Source of the DNA: Bacteroidales bacterium UBA3810
Lineage (GTDB): Bacteria; Bacteroidota; Bacteroidia; Bacteroidales; Paludibacteraceae
DNA: 22,953 nt
Reading direction: 5' to 3'
Assembly (NCBI GenBank): GCA_002368645.1
Contig: DFEE01000026.1
Coordinates: 1 to 22,953 of the forward strand
A program made the position numbers and the translations under genes. Shown piece by piece: positions 1 to 7,801 of the stretch. A model generated the notes under the pieces. It saw only the letters and a program-made list of their open reading frames with translations, did no database searches and was not told the origin of the DNA. Every line of letters begins with the position of its first letter. The stretch's first letter is position 1.

Positions 1-762
1 GAGGTTATGGATGCCGCGACGGCAAAGCATATCGGCAGTATCGAAGTTCCTAATTGCCGGTATTTAGCGTTTCATGAAGGCTTTGGTTATGTCACGTCCT
101 ATGTGGGATATGTGGCTCAGTTTGATACCGCGACCCTCCAACTCATCACAATCTGCCATGTCGGTTCACAGCCGGATGAGTTGGAGGTTGCCGGTAGCCG
201 ATTATATGTAGCGAACAGCGGCGGTTATCTGCCGGAATTTGACTCAACAATCAGTGTTATTGATATAGGGTCTATGCGGGAAGTGGAGCGTATCAAGATT
301 GCACCTAACTTGCAATATGTGCGAGGAGACAGGTATGGCAATATATGGATTTCGTCCCGCGGAAATTATGGGAAAATTCCTTCCCGTCTCTTTTGCTTCA
401 ATATAGCGAGTGGGGTAGTCGATACGGTGGAAGTGGCAGTTAATTCCATGTGGATGGACGGAGACAGCTTATATATAATAGGTGCAGAGTGGAGTAATCA
501 GACGATGTCGAATGAAATCAGTTACAGCATTGTCAATGTGCGACAAAAGAGAGTCGTTAATCCGCACTTTCTCGCAGACAAAACCGTACACGTGCGATTG
601 CCGTATGGGATAGCCGTTCATCCGACGACCAAGGATATTTATATTACTGACGCTAAGGACTATGTGACTCCCGGAACACTGTGGTGCATCGGTGCAGACG
701 GGCGCGCCAAGTGGAATGTCATGACAGGAGATATCCCGGGTCACTTTGCGCTACGGCAGTAA
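1..762 (+). CDS. YncE/BtuG-like surface beta-propeller protein, 5' end missing
   Basis: The reading frame is open from base 1, so the gene starts upstream; the ATG at base 7 is probably internal. About 253 residues are visible. They contain repeated beta-propeller blades of the YVTN/YncE type: VGSQPDELEV followed by LYVANSGGY, then STISVIDI, and later YGIAVHPTTKDIYITDA. This pattern matches the Bacteroidota surface propeller family that includes BtuG, the lipoprotein that captures cobamides above the BtuB transporter. The signal peptide or lipobox would lie outside the window. The next two genes belong to families that travel with BtuB/BtuG, which supports a cobamide-uptake role. That role is inferred; ligand-binding residues cannot be judged from the fragment. 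Unlike the next two proteins, it lacks the shared C-terminal tail and ends GHFALRQ. Confidence 0.8.
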   Translation, partial: EVMDAATAKHIGSIEVPNCRYLAFHEGFGYVTSYVGYVAQFDTATLQLITICHVGSQPDELEVAGSRLYVANSGGYLPEFDSTISVIDIGSMREVERIKIAPNLQYVRGDRYGNIWISSRGNYGKIPSRLFCFNIASGVVDTVEVAVNSMWMDGDSLYIIGAEWSNQTMSNEISYSIVNVRQKRVVNPHFLADKTVHVRLPYGIAVHPTTKDIYITDAKDYVTPGTLWCIGADGRAKWNVMTGDIPGHFALRQ

Positions 763-843
763 GACCAGGATGCCATGAGGCAGGATGGTCAGGAGACCAG
801 GACACCGGGAGACCAACTGACCAGGAGACCGGGAGTCCAGGTG
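763..843 (+). repeat. GACC/CAGG-rich short imperfect repeats between genes
   Basis: Directly after the stop codon of the propeller gene lies an 80-nt GC-rich patch built from variants of GACCAGGA. Two adjacent 24-nt units, 795-818 and 819-842, match at 20 of 24 positions. Looser copies (gaccagga at 763, gcaggat at 780, ggtcagga at 787) precede them. The composition differs sharply from the AT-rich leader that follows (about 850-894). It contains GGTC and GACC stretches that could pair in RNA, but no single dominant hairpin and no T tract. Function is unknown. Confidence 0.6.
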
Positions 844-894
844 CCCAATAGCAAACTATAATAAAAGTAACAAAACTAATCATAATAAACAGGA

Positions 895-1809
895 ATGAAG
901 ACGATGTTGATGATATTATTGGCGGTGTCGCCGTATATAAGTCGCGTGTTGGAGTATAAGCCCGCACCCGGTCAGTTTGCGAACACAACTATTTGTGACC
1001 CGAGTCGCATAGTAGGCTCTACGGGCGGTGTACTATACCTCGGTGCCTATGGTGGATATGTGACCTTTGGATTTGACCATCGGGTCATGAATGCAGCGGG
1101 TAGAGCCGACCTCAGGATTCGCGGCAACGGCTTCCTAAACAACAGTGAGCCCGGAATTATCATGGTCAGTCGTGACGATAACGGCAATGGCGAAGCCGAT
1201 GATGTTTGGTATGAGATAGCCGGGGCGGCAGAGGATAGCGCGGAAACGGTATTCGGTTATGAGATAACCTATTATAAGCCCGATAGTGTCAATCAGGATA
1301 TACTTTGGCGGGATAACCAGGGCGATAGCGGTTATGTCTATCGTAACGGGTACCATACGCAGGCCTATTGGCCGGAAGGCGTGGAGGAAAAGACTTTGAT
1401 ATTCCGAGGCACGCGGCTGCCGAATAATGCTGTTAATGTCGGAACGGCCGAGGCAGAGCATTGGCTTTTAGCAAGGTATGCGTTTGGGTATGCCGATAAT
1501 ACGACGGACAGTATAGATTTGGATTGGGCTGTGGATATAGAGACGCGTGAACGAGTGAGTATAGATGGGGTGGATTTTGTGCGGGTTTATACAGGTGTTA
1601 ATCAGACTTGCGGCTGGATAGGCGAAACAAGTACTGAGGTATTGGGAGCAGAGGATCTCAATATAGTTACAGGAGTGGACGAGGTGCAAGGCAGTAGGTC
1701 CAGTGGTCAGAGCCAAGAAAGAAAGGCTCGGTGCAGACTGGTGAACGGACATGTGGTGATAGAAGCAGGCGGACGAGTGTACAATATATTAGGGAAGATG
1801 GAATGGTGA
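895..1809 (+). CDS. Bacteroidales cell-surface protein of cobamide-locus type, with C-terminal tail
   Basis: A 304-residue secreted protein. The N-terminus (MKTMLMILLAV...) is a short, rather weak type I signal peptide with no lipobox cysteine. The body has landmarks of a family usually annotated 'cell surface protein' in Bacteroides: YKPAPGQFAN near residue 21, GGYVTFGFDHRVMN, SEPGIIMVSRDDNGNG followed by DVWYEI, FRGTRLPNN, FARYxFGYADN-like text, DFVRVYTGVNQ and CGWIGETSTEVLGAEDLN. Members sit beside BtuB/BtuG-type genes, as here (132 nt after the propeller gene), so an accessory role in cobamide capture is a reasonable inference; no activity is known to me. Residues 278-304 form the shared tail (RLVNGHVVIEAGGRVYNILG), preceded by GVDEV. 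The tail is not part of the family core and looks like an appended sorting element. Confidence 0.8.
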   Translation: MKTMLMILLAVSPYISRVLEYKPAPGQFANTTICDPSRIVGSTGGVLYLGAYGGYVTFGFDHRVMNAAGRADLRIRGNGFLNNSEPGIIMVSRDDNGNGEADDVWYEIAGAAEDSAETVFGYEITYYKPDSVNQDILWRDNQGDSGYVYRNGYHTQAYWPEGVEEKTLIFRGTRLPNNAVNVGTAEAEHWLLARYAFGYADNTTDSIDLDWAVDIETRERVSIDGVDFVRVYTGVNQTCGWIGETSTEVLGAEDLNIVTGVDEVQGSRSSGQSQERKARCRLVNGHVVIEAGGRVYNILGKMEW

Positions 1810-1856
1810 AATCGTGATAATTAACAATAATTATTAATATTAAAAACAACAAACAG

Positions 1857-2681
1857 ATGAAGAAATTTATTCTTTTTGCGAGTGCGCTGTTGGTAGCATT
1901 AGCAGCTCACTCTGAAGTAGCAACATTTGAAGACGTTGCAGCCGGTATTCAAGAGAGTTGGGTAAGCGGCGTAAACACATGGGAGAGCGGTTCCTACACA
2001 TTCTCTACTTACAAGGATGACGCATGGGGTACACCGTATTATTATGCCTTTGTAGTAAGCAATGAGACTGAGAAAACCTCTGCCGGTCTTGCTGAACCCT
2101 ATCGCAGCGCAAGCGGTGGTGCACACAGCGGGGATAACTTCGTGGTATGGTATTCCGATTTTAATGGCAATAACAGCATTAAATTTGATGCGCAAGTTGT
2201 CGAAGGAATGTTTGTGAACAACAATGCTTACACAGTAGGCGGTATCACGACCAATGATTTTTCTCCCGCTCGTAAGTTCACAGAGCAAGACACTTTAACT
2301 CTTGTGCTTGGCGGTAAGTTGAATGGTGAAGTGGTTAGCGGCAAGCATGTATACCTCGCCGTTGACGGCAAATACATTGCCGACTGGACTTATGTCAGCT
2401 TATCCGAGTTAGGTCAGATTGACGAGTTGCAAATAGGTATGCTGAGTACGGACACGGGTGACTGGGGCGTAAATACTCCGACCTATGTATGCATTGATGA
2501 CTTTGGCGCAGCTCGTCCGACTGATTATGTAGCTCCTGAGATGACGGTTATCCCGATGGAGACCGGATTGGAGGAGATTGCGGTTGAGGACGTGAAGGTA
2601 ACCAAGTTCCTGTATGACGGGCAACTGCTGATTAAACGTGACGGTCAATTATTCAATGTGCAAGGCATTCGTGTTAAGTAA
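1857..2681 (+). CDS. DUF4465 secreted protein with C-terminal tail
   Basis: A 274-residue protein. Residues 1-19 are a type I signal peptide (MKKFILFASALLVALAAHS, no cysteine). Residues ~20-220 match DUF4465: a W-rich start (ESWVSGVNTWESGSYTF), YYYAFVVSNETEK, GGAHSGDNFVVWYSD, VVEGMFVNNNAYT, ARKFTEQDTLTLVLGG, VYLAVDGKYIADWTYVSLSELG and MLSTDTGDWGVNTPTYVCIDDFG. This is a beta-sandwich family of Bacteroidota and Planctomycetes; some Bacteroidota members lie in cobamide-uptake loci. The product could be a surface accessory binding protein, but this is inferred from neighbours. Residues 247-274 are the shared tail (FLYDGQLLIKRDGQLFNVQG), preceded by GLEEI. The gene is 47 nt after its upstream neighbour and is followed by a terminator, so it is the last gene of its operon. 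Confidence 0.85.
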   Translation: MKKFILFASALLVALAAHSEVATFEDVAAGIQESWVSGVNTWESGSYTFSTYKDDAWGTPYYYAFVVSNETEKTSAGLAEPYRSASGGAHSGDNFVVWYSDFNGNNSIKFDAQVVEGMFVNNNAYTVGGITTNDFSPARKFTEQDTLTLVLGGKLNGEVVSGKHVYLAVDGKYIADWTYVSLSELGQIDELQIGMLSTDTGDWGVNTPTYVCIDDFGAARPTDYVAPEMTVIPMETGLEEIAVEDVKVTKFLYDGQLLIKRDGQLFNVQGIRVK

Positions 2682-2735
2682 TGCAACAAGAATAGTAGAA
2701 TTTGAGACAATTTTTGTATTTTAATTCCAAAAAGG

Positions 2736-2766
2736 GGCGATTTGCGGAAAATCGTCACTTTTTTTT
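2736..2766 (+). terminator. Rho-independent terminator of the cobamide-type operon
   Basis: GGCGATTT (2736-2743) pairs with AAATCGTC (2749-2756): eight pairs including one G-U, around the loop GCGGA. Eight T residues follow at 2759-2766. It lies 55 nt after the DUF4465 stop codon. The T tract runs into the -33 element of the next promoter, so the two signals abut. Confidence 0.85.
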
Positions 2767-2795
2767 GTATGGGTCGGAATTTTTTTGTATCTTTG
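2764..2795 (+). promoter_or_regulatory. Bacteroidota-type promoter of the glucan locus
   Basis: TTTG at 2764-2767, a 20-nt spacer, then TATCTTTG at 2788-2795 match the Bacteroides -33 (TTTG) and -7 (TAnnTTTG) consensus. Transcription would start near 2800-2803, giving a 5' leader of about 45 nt before the SusC ATG. The 11-mer TTTTTTTGTAT occurs twice here (2760-2770 and 2780-2790, exactly 20 nt apart), with a 9-nt copy at 2711-2719. No second promoter of this type was found between the downstream genes until 21047. Confidence 0.8.
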
Positions 2796-2828
2796 TGCGC
2801 CTTTAAGAAATATAATTGCTAAATAATT

Positions 2829-2845
2829 AACTTTAATATATTAAC
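2829..2845 (+). promoter_or_regulatory. AT-rich translation leader of the SusC gene
   Basis: AACTTTAATATATTAAC ends at the base before the SusC start codon. A copy with one mismatch lies at 7782-7798, three bases before the ATG of the third gene of the locus. There is no Shine-Dalgarno sequence. The core TTAATATATTAA is a perfect palindrome. It is probably a translation-enhancing leader, though the function is inferred. Confidence 0.45.
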
Positions 2846-5800
2846 ATGAAAAAACGCTTCTTCTTGAGTGCTCTTCTCTCGGTTATAGTAACGGGCACTT
2901 TAATGGCGCAGTACACGGGTACTGTGATGGCAGAGGGAGAACCGGATCCCGTTATCGGTGCGGATGTGGCAATCAAAGGCACTACAATGGGTACTATTAC
3001 GGACTTTGACGGCGTCTTTGTTTTGGACGACGCTAAAGCCGGGGATGTTCTGGTAATCTCCTATTTAGGTTTCAAAGAACATGAAATTAAATTAGGTGCA
3101 AACACCAATTTAGGTGTTATCACGCTTGCGACGGACAATACCGCCTTGGATGAGGTGGTTGTAGTAGGTTACGGTACGATGAAGAAAAGTGACCTGACGG
3201 GTTCGGTAGCATCGGTGAAAGCAGAGGATTTGGCAAAGGCGCCGGTGAGCAGTTTAGACCAAGCCTTGCAAGGTCGTGCTGCGGGTGTAACGGTTACCAC
3301 TTCTTCCGGTCAACCCGGCCAAGCCGCCACCATTCGTATCCGTGGTATCGGTTCTGCACTCGGTGGTAATGACCCTTTGTATGTAGTGGATGGTGTTATC
3401 ACGAGCGATATTAGCTTCCTTTCAACCCAAGATATCCAATCTATGGAAATCTTGAAGGACGCATCCGCCGCTGCTATTTACGGTAGCCGAGGTGCCAATG
3501 GTGTAATCCTTATAACCACCAAGTCCGGTAAAGGTGCAGAGGGCAAGAAGCCGACCATCAATTTTGATGCCTACTGGGGTTTCCAGAACAGGTGGAAGAA
3601 ATTGGATGTGTTAGGTCGTGATGCTCATACTTCTCTAATGTTGCGTATGGGTGCTATGCGTAATGGTGCCTCGGAAATCTCTGACTATTTGACTGACGGG
3701 TTTAATGGCTGGCTTAGGGCATGGCGTTTGGGTACCAGTGAGTACTATCCGACCAATTTCGACTATGGTACTCAGGAAACCGATTGGCAAGATGAGGTAT
3801 TTGTTCCAAATGCCTTTATGCACAACTATAATTTGTCTATTGACGGCGGCGGTGAAAGAGGTCACTATGCTTTCAGCGCGGGCTATTTTAATCAGAATGG
3901 TACTATCATAGGTTCTAATTACGAGCGTTTGACCTTAAGGCTAAACACTGATTTCGAGGTTCGCAAGTGGCTTGTAATAGGTGAGCACTTGAATTTCAGT
4001 TATTCTACCGGTCGAAATGCGATGAACAATAATGGTTCTGCCGGTGCAAGTATATTGAGCGGTGCTTTGGCCATGGCTCCTTGGGATCCTGTGTATTATC
4101 CCAAAGGCAGTGTGAATGTCAATGGTGAGGATATTGGCGGTCATTATAGCGCCGGTAGTAATTTTAAGAATGTGACTAATCCCTATGTGATGGCATTCAA
4201 TAGCGAGCCGAAGAATGAAGTAGAGCGTGCAGTTGGTGATTTATATATTGAGATTAAACCGATTGATGGATTGGTAATTAAACCGAGTATCAGTATGGAT
4301 TTCTCTCTCAATAGAAATCGTACTTTTACGTATCCGAATATCTACTCCTCTTATAACACTGATCCCAGAAACCACATAGGGTCGTCTATGGCGCGCTATA
4401 TGACACTCTTAGAGGAAGTAACGGCGACATATGCTAAGAAAATAGGTAAGCATAATTTCAGTGTGATGGTCGGTCAAACTTGGTCCGAGTATAATTACTA
4501 TAGTATCAGTGGCGGAGGCTCCACAATTCTTAATCCGGTTCCCAGTAACTGGTATATTAACAATGCAACTGAAGATGTTAATCCTTCCGGCGACGGAGTT
4601 GGCAGAGAGAGACGTTTATCTTTCCTCGGGCGTGCGTTCTATAGTTATGACGACCGCTATATGGCTACCATTAACTTCCGTGCTGATGCCTCCAGTAAGT
4701 TTACGAATCCATGGGGCTATTTTCCATCTGCTTCTCTGGCATGGCGTATTAGTCAAGAACCATGGATGCAGGATTATAGTTTCATAGATAATCTGAAACT
4801 CCGTTTGGGCTATGGTCAAGTGGGTAACGATGGTATTCCTTCTAATTCTTTTGTGGTTAATATGTCCACGAATCCCGTAGGAATTTTTACCGGTTATCCT
4901 TTAGGGCTTACTCAAGATGTAGCAATCGGTGCTACCGTGTTGACGCAGGTTAATACCGCTGGTAAGTGGGAGACCAATGAGCAATGGGATGCGGGTATTG
5001 ACTTCGGTTTCTGGAACGGAAAACTGAGCGGTACTATTGATTACTTCCGTCGTAATACTTTGGATGCCTTGATGAATGTCAATGCTCCTGCCCATGTGGG
5101 TAATAGAGCTGCTTTGATTAAGAATGTGGGGAACATCCGTAATGAAGGCGTGGAAGTCTCTTTGAGCCACGAGAACACAGCGGGTAAATTCCATTATACT
5201 ATCGGTGCTAATTTCAGTTATATCCATAACGAAGTAACCGCTGTTAATGGCGGTAGTCCTATTTATGGTTATGGTACTCTTATTAAAACGGATCAAGGTA
5301 TGGGCTTAAATTCCTTCTGGGGATATGAATATTTAGGCGTCTATGGCTCTGACGAAGAAGCTCTCCAACACCTCTATAGCTATACAGCCGAAACTATTGG
5401 GGTTCATGCCGGTGATGCGAAATACAAGGATTTGAGTGGTCCGGACGGTGTGCCGGATGGCAAAATAGACGATTATGATAAAAAAGTCATCGGTAATCCC
5501 TTCCCTAAATTCACGTATGGTCTAAACTTCAGTATGGATTTCTACGGAGTGGATGTGCAATTGTTCTTCCAAGGTGCTGCGGGTAACCAGATATATAATT
5601 TCCAGCGCCAGTATTTAGAGGGTGACGGAACGTCATATGCGCTATCTGCCAATATGGTCAACAATGTTTGGGTAGGGTATAGCGAGGCCATTCAAACCGC
5701 CTTGATTAATAATGGTATCAACTATATGCAGTTGGAAAACCGCAATGGTACAATTCCTAATCCATTTGGTTCCGCAACCAATACGGATAATAGTACCCGC

Positions 5801-6034
5801 TTTATTGAGAATGGTGCATATTTTCGTTTGAAGAACCTTCAGATAGGGTACACTTTCCCCAAAAAATGGACAGAGAAATTCTATTGCAATCGGTTGCGTT
5901 TATATATGACTGCTTCAAATTTATTTACAATAACCGGTTACAGTGGTTATGACCCTGAGGTAGGTGGTGGTGTTGATTATGGTAATTATCCACAGAGCCG
6001 CACCTTCACCTTCGGCCTAAATGTAACATTCTAA
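2846..6034 (+). CDS. SusC-family TonB-dependent outer-membrane glycan transporter
   Basis: A 1062-residue protein, usual length for SusC. Signal peptide 1-22 (cleavage after LMA). A carboxypeptidase-regulatory-like domain spans ~23-95 (VIGADVAIKGTTMGTITDFDG). DEVVVVGYG at 102-110 is the SusC hallmark before the plug. The plug follows with SLDQALQGRAAGV, IRIRGIGS, PLYVVDGV and ILKDASAAAIYGSRGANGVI (~136-222). The rest is a 22-strand-type barrel ending in an aromatic residue (FGLNVTF). It imports oligosaccharides bound by the SusD partner, powered by TonB. There is no N-terminal secretin/TonB (STN) signalling domain, so direct control of an anti-sigma factor is not expected. It is first in the operon, 15 nt before the SusD gene. 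The beta-1,3-glucan substrate is inferred from the enzymes downstream. Confidence 0.97.
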   Translation: MKKRFFLSALLSVIVTGTLMAQYTGTVMAEGEPDPVIGADVAIKGTTMGTITDFDGVFVLDDAKAGDVLVISYLGFKEHEIKLGANTNLGVITLATDNTALDEVVVVGYGTMKKSDLTGSVASVKAEDLAKAPVSSLDQALQGRAAGVTVTTSSGQPGQAATIRIRGIGSALGGNDPLYVVDGVITSDISFLSTQDIQSMEILKDASAAAIYGSRGANGVILITTKSGKGAEGKKPTINFDAYWGFQNRWKKLDVLGRDAHTSLMLRMGAMRNGASEISDYLTDGFNGWLRAWRLGTSEYYPTNFDYGTQETDWQDEVFVPNAFMHNYNLSIDGGGERGHYAFSAGYFNQNGTIIGSNYERLTLRLNTDFEVRKWLVIGEHLNFSYSTGRNAMNNNGSAGASILSGALAMAPWDPVYYPKGSVNVNGEDIGGHYSAGSNFKNVTNPYVMAFNSEPKNEVERAVGDLYIEIKPIDGLVIKPSISMDFSLNRNRTFTYPNIYSSYNTDPRNHIGSSMARYMTLLEEVTATYAKKIGKHNFSVMVGQTWSEYNYYSISGGGSTILNPVPSNWYINNATEDVNPSGDGVGRERRLSFLGRAFYSYDDRYMATINFRADASSKFTNPWGYFPSASLAWRISQEPWMQDYSFIDNLKLRLGYGQVGNDGIPSNSFVVNMSTNPVGIFTGYPLGLTQDVAIGATVLTQVNTAGKWETNEQWDAGIDFGFWNGKLSGTIDYFRRNTLDALMNVNAPAHVGNRAALIKNVGNIRNEGVEVSLSHENTAGKFHYTIGANFSYIHNEVTAVNGGSPIYGYGTLIKTDQGMGLNSFWGYEYLGVYGSDEEALQHLYSYTAETIGVHAGDAKYKDLSGPDGVPDGKIDDYDKKVIGNPFPKFTYGLNFSMDFYGVDVQLFFQGAAGNQIYNFQRQYLEGDGTSYALSANMVNNVWVGYSEAIQTALINNGINYMQLENRNGTIPNPFGSATNTDNSTRFIENGAYFRLKNLQIGYTFPKKWTEKFYCNRLRLYMTASNLFTITGYSGYDPEVGGGVDYGNYPQSRTFTFGLNVTF

Positions 6035-6035
6035 T

Positions 6036-6041
6036 AGGAGG
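6036..6041 (+). promoter_or_regulatory. Perfect Shine-Dalgarno sequence of the SusD gene
   Basis: AGGAGG lies in the 15-nt gap between SusC and SusD, with 8 nt between it and the ATG at 6050. This is a textbook ribosome binding site, unusual in Bacteroidota and unlike the AT-rich leaders of the other genes here. It fixes the SusD start. Confidence 0.75.
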
Positions 6042-6049
6042 ACAGCGAT

Positions 6050-7747
6050 ATGAAAACAAAGAAAATTTTATCCATCATTGTACTAAGTTTATTGGTGCTA
6101 TCCCTGCCTTCTTGTAAGGATTATCTCACGGAGCAGGCTCCGGGGCAGACCACCTTAAATGACTATTTTACCACAACTGCTGCTGCAGTTCAGACCGTAA
6201 CGGCAGCATATACTCCGTTGATGTGGGAATTTAATGAAACTTATTGTTCCGAATGGTTCATCGGCGATATCGCATCGGATGACGCTCTGAAGGGTGGTGG
6301 CAGTACTTCCGATATGGCTGATGTGTATGATATAGAGAACTGGAGGACGACTTCTCAAAACTCGTTGCTCAAGGATTTCTACCGTGCACAGTATCAAGGT
6401 ATAGCTCGCGCCAACTTGGCTATCAAATACATATCCGATATGGAAGTAGGTATAGATGAGAATTTCACGCAGGCGATGAAGAATCGTCTATTAGGTGAAG
6501 CCTATTATTTGCGTGGTTATTACTATTTCCGTTTGGTTCGTATCTTCGCAGGCGTGCCGTTGGTAACTACAGTTATTGATAATTCCGACAATTGGCCGGT
6601 AGAACGTGCTTCCGTTGAGACGATTTTTAATCAAATACTCTCTGATATGGAGCAGGCTAATAAACTCCTTCCTGTAAAGAGTTCGTCTCTATATACAAGT
6701 GAGGATTTAGGACGTGCTACGAAAGGTGCTGCTCAAGCAATGCTCTTGAAAACGAACCTATATATGGCATCTCCGTATTGGCGTGGCCAAGATGGTGTAA
6801 CCAGAACCGGTATTGCTAAAGCACAATCTGAATGTTATACTGATGCTAAGGCGTGGGGTGACTCCATTATCACTTCCGGTGAGTATGACCTCTGTCCTAA
6901 TTATGAGGACAATTTTACCATAGCCGGTGAAAACGGCATAGAGTCGGTTTTTGAGATTCAATATGCGGATGTATTTTGGGGCTCTTATGCTGGGGAAGGT
7001 GACCCAATCCATTTCGGCTATACAGCCGGTTCATTTACCCAGACATTGGTTCGTAGCCGTTCTACTCTCATTGGTAGTGGTTGGGGCTTCAATCACCCGA
7101 CGTGGGATTTGTATAACGAGTTTGAGACCAATGATTCTATCCGCAGGTCTGCAGCTATCATCAATCCTTACGATCCGGCATGGATTAAGTCCGTTACAGG
7201 AGATCCAACCAGTGTCTTAGTCCAAAATGAGGCGGAGGAAGGGTATTTAGGTAATTTCTTGCTTAATAATAAGTATGCTGTTTATCGTGCCGAGGATGGT
7301 GGAGGCTATGGTAAACGTCCTTATTCTCACGATTCCCGCGGCCCTCTCAATAACAGGCAAATCCGCTATGCAGATGTGTTATTGATGTATGCTGAGGCAT
7401 GTTTAGGTTCGGGCGATGCCGGAACAGCACTCACCTATATAGATAAGGTACGTGATCGTGTAGGTTTAGCTTCTGCAGGCTCGGCTACCATTGAGACTTT
7501 GCGCCATGAGCGTCGTTGTGAACTTGCAATGGAAGGACATCGTTGGTTTGACCTCGTTCGTTGGGAAGGTGTGGATGGAAATGGTTTGAAAGCTCACATG
7601 GATGCTTACAGAGATAAGGAATCTGCAGAAGTTCGAGGACATATCAATGAGTTTATTGCCGGAAAACATGAGATATTCCCCATTCCAAATGAAGAAATAT
7701 CACTTAATCCAACCGCTCAACCAATGCAGCAAAATCCGAAATATTAA
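6050..7747 (+). CDS. SusD/RagB-family glycan-binding lipoprotein
   Basis: A 565-residue protein. The lipobox LPSC puts the lipidated cysteine at residue 22. The SusD/RagB fold follows: helical TPR-like region with ARANLAIKYIS and GEAYYLRGYYYFRLVRIFAGVPLVT (~120-170), the C-terminal half with RQIRYADVLLMYAEACL, LRHERRCELAMEGHRWFDLVRW, and the typical ending IFPIPNEEISLNP...QNPKY. It caps the SusC barrel and hands over oligosaccharides at the cell surface. Length and all family landmarks are intact. It is co-transcribed with SusC and translated from a strong SD sequence. Specificity for beta-1,3-glucan is inferred from the neighbouring GH16 and GH128 genes; the binding-site residues cannot be assigned from sequence alone. 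Confidence 0.96.
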   Translation: MKTKKILSIIVLSLLVLSLPSCKDYLTEQAPGQTTLNDYFTTTAAAVQTVTAAYTPLMWEFNETYCSEWFIGDIASDDALKGGGSTSDMADVYDIENWRTTSQNSLLKDFYRAQYQGIARANLAIKYISDMEVGIDENFTQAMKNRLLGEAYYLRGYYYFRLVRIFAGVPLVTTVIDNSDNWPVERASVETIFNQILSDMEQANKLLPVKSSSLYTSEDLGRATKGAAQAMLLKTNLYMASPYWRGQDGVTRTGIAKAQSECYTDAKAWGDSIITSGEYDLCPNYEDNFTIAGENGIESVFEIQYADVFWGSYAGEGDPIHFGYTAGSFTQTLVRSRSTLIGSGWGFNHPTWDLYNEFETNDSIRRSAAIINPYDPAWIKSVTGDPTSVLVQNEAEEGYLGNFLLNNKYAVYRAEDGGGYGKRPYSHDSRGPLNNRQIRYADVLLMYAEACLGSGDAGTALTYIDKVRDRVGLASAGSATIETLRHERRCELAMEGHRWFDLVRWEGVDGNGLKAHMDAYRDKESAEVRGHINEFIAGKHEIFPIPNEEISLNPTAQPMQQNPKY

Positions 7748-7781
7748 TGTATATAGACATTATATAATTCACATTATTAAC

Positions 7782-7798
7782 AACTTTAATTTATTAAC
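7782..7798 (+). promoter_or_regulatory. AT-rich leader, near-copy of the SusC leader
   Basis: AACTTTAATTTATTAAC differs from the leader at 2829-2845 in one of 17 positions and sits three bases further from its ATG. The two start regions also share ATGAAAAAAC. The rest of the 54-nt gap (7748-7801) is AT-rich, with no TAnnTTTG promoter and no hairpin. Confidence 0.4.
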
Positions 7799-7801
7799 AA
7801 C

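Noticed and set aside
763..843. Possible CRISPR array
   Set aside because: Units are adjacent, imperfect and without spacers; no cas genes nearby.
763..894. Cobalamin riboswitch near the cobamide-type genes
   Set aside because: No B12-box-like conserved core was recognised in the intergenic stretches; if one exists it should be upstream of base 1.
719..988. Minus-strand frame with repeated GLPVSWS
   Set aside because: The protein repeat only mirrors the GACCAGG DNA repeat, and the frame overlaps two plus-strand genes; no evidence of coding.
1817..1834. Hairpin ATAATTA/TAATTAT between the surface-protein and DUF4465 genes
   Set aside because: AT-only 7-bp stem in AT-rich DNA with no T tract; too weak to call a terminator.
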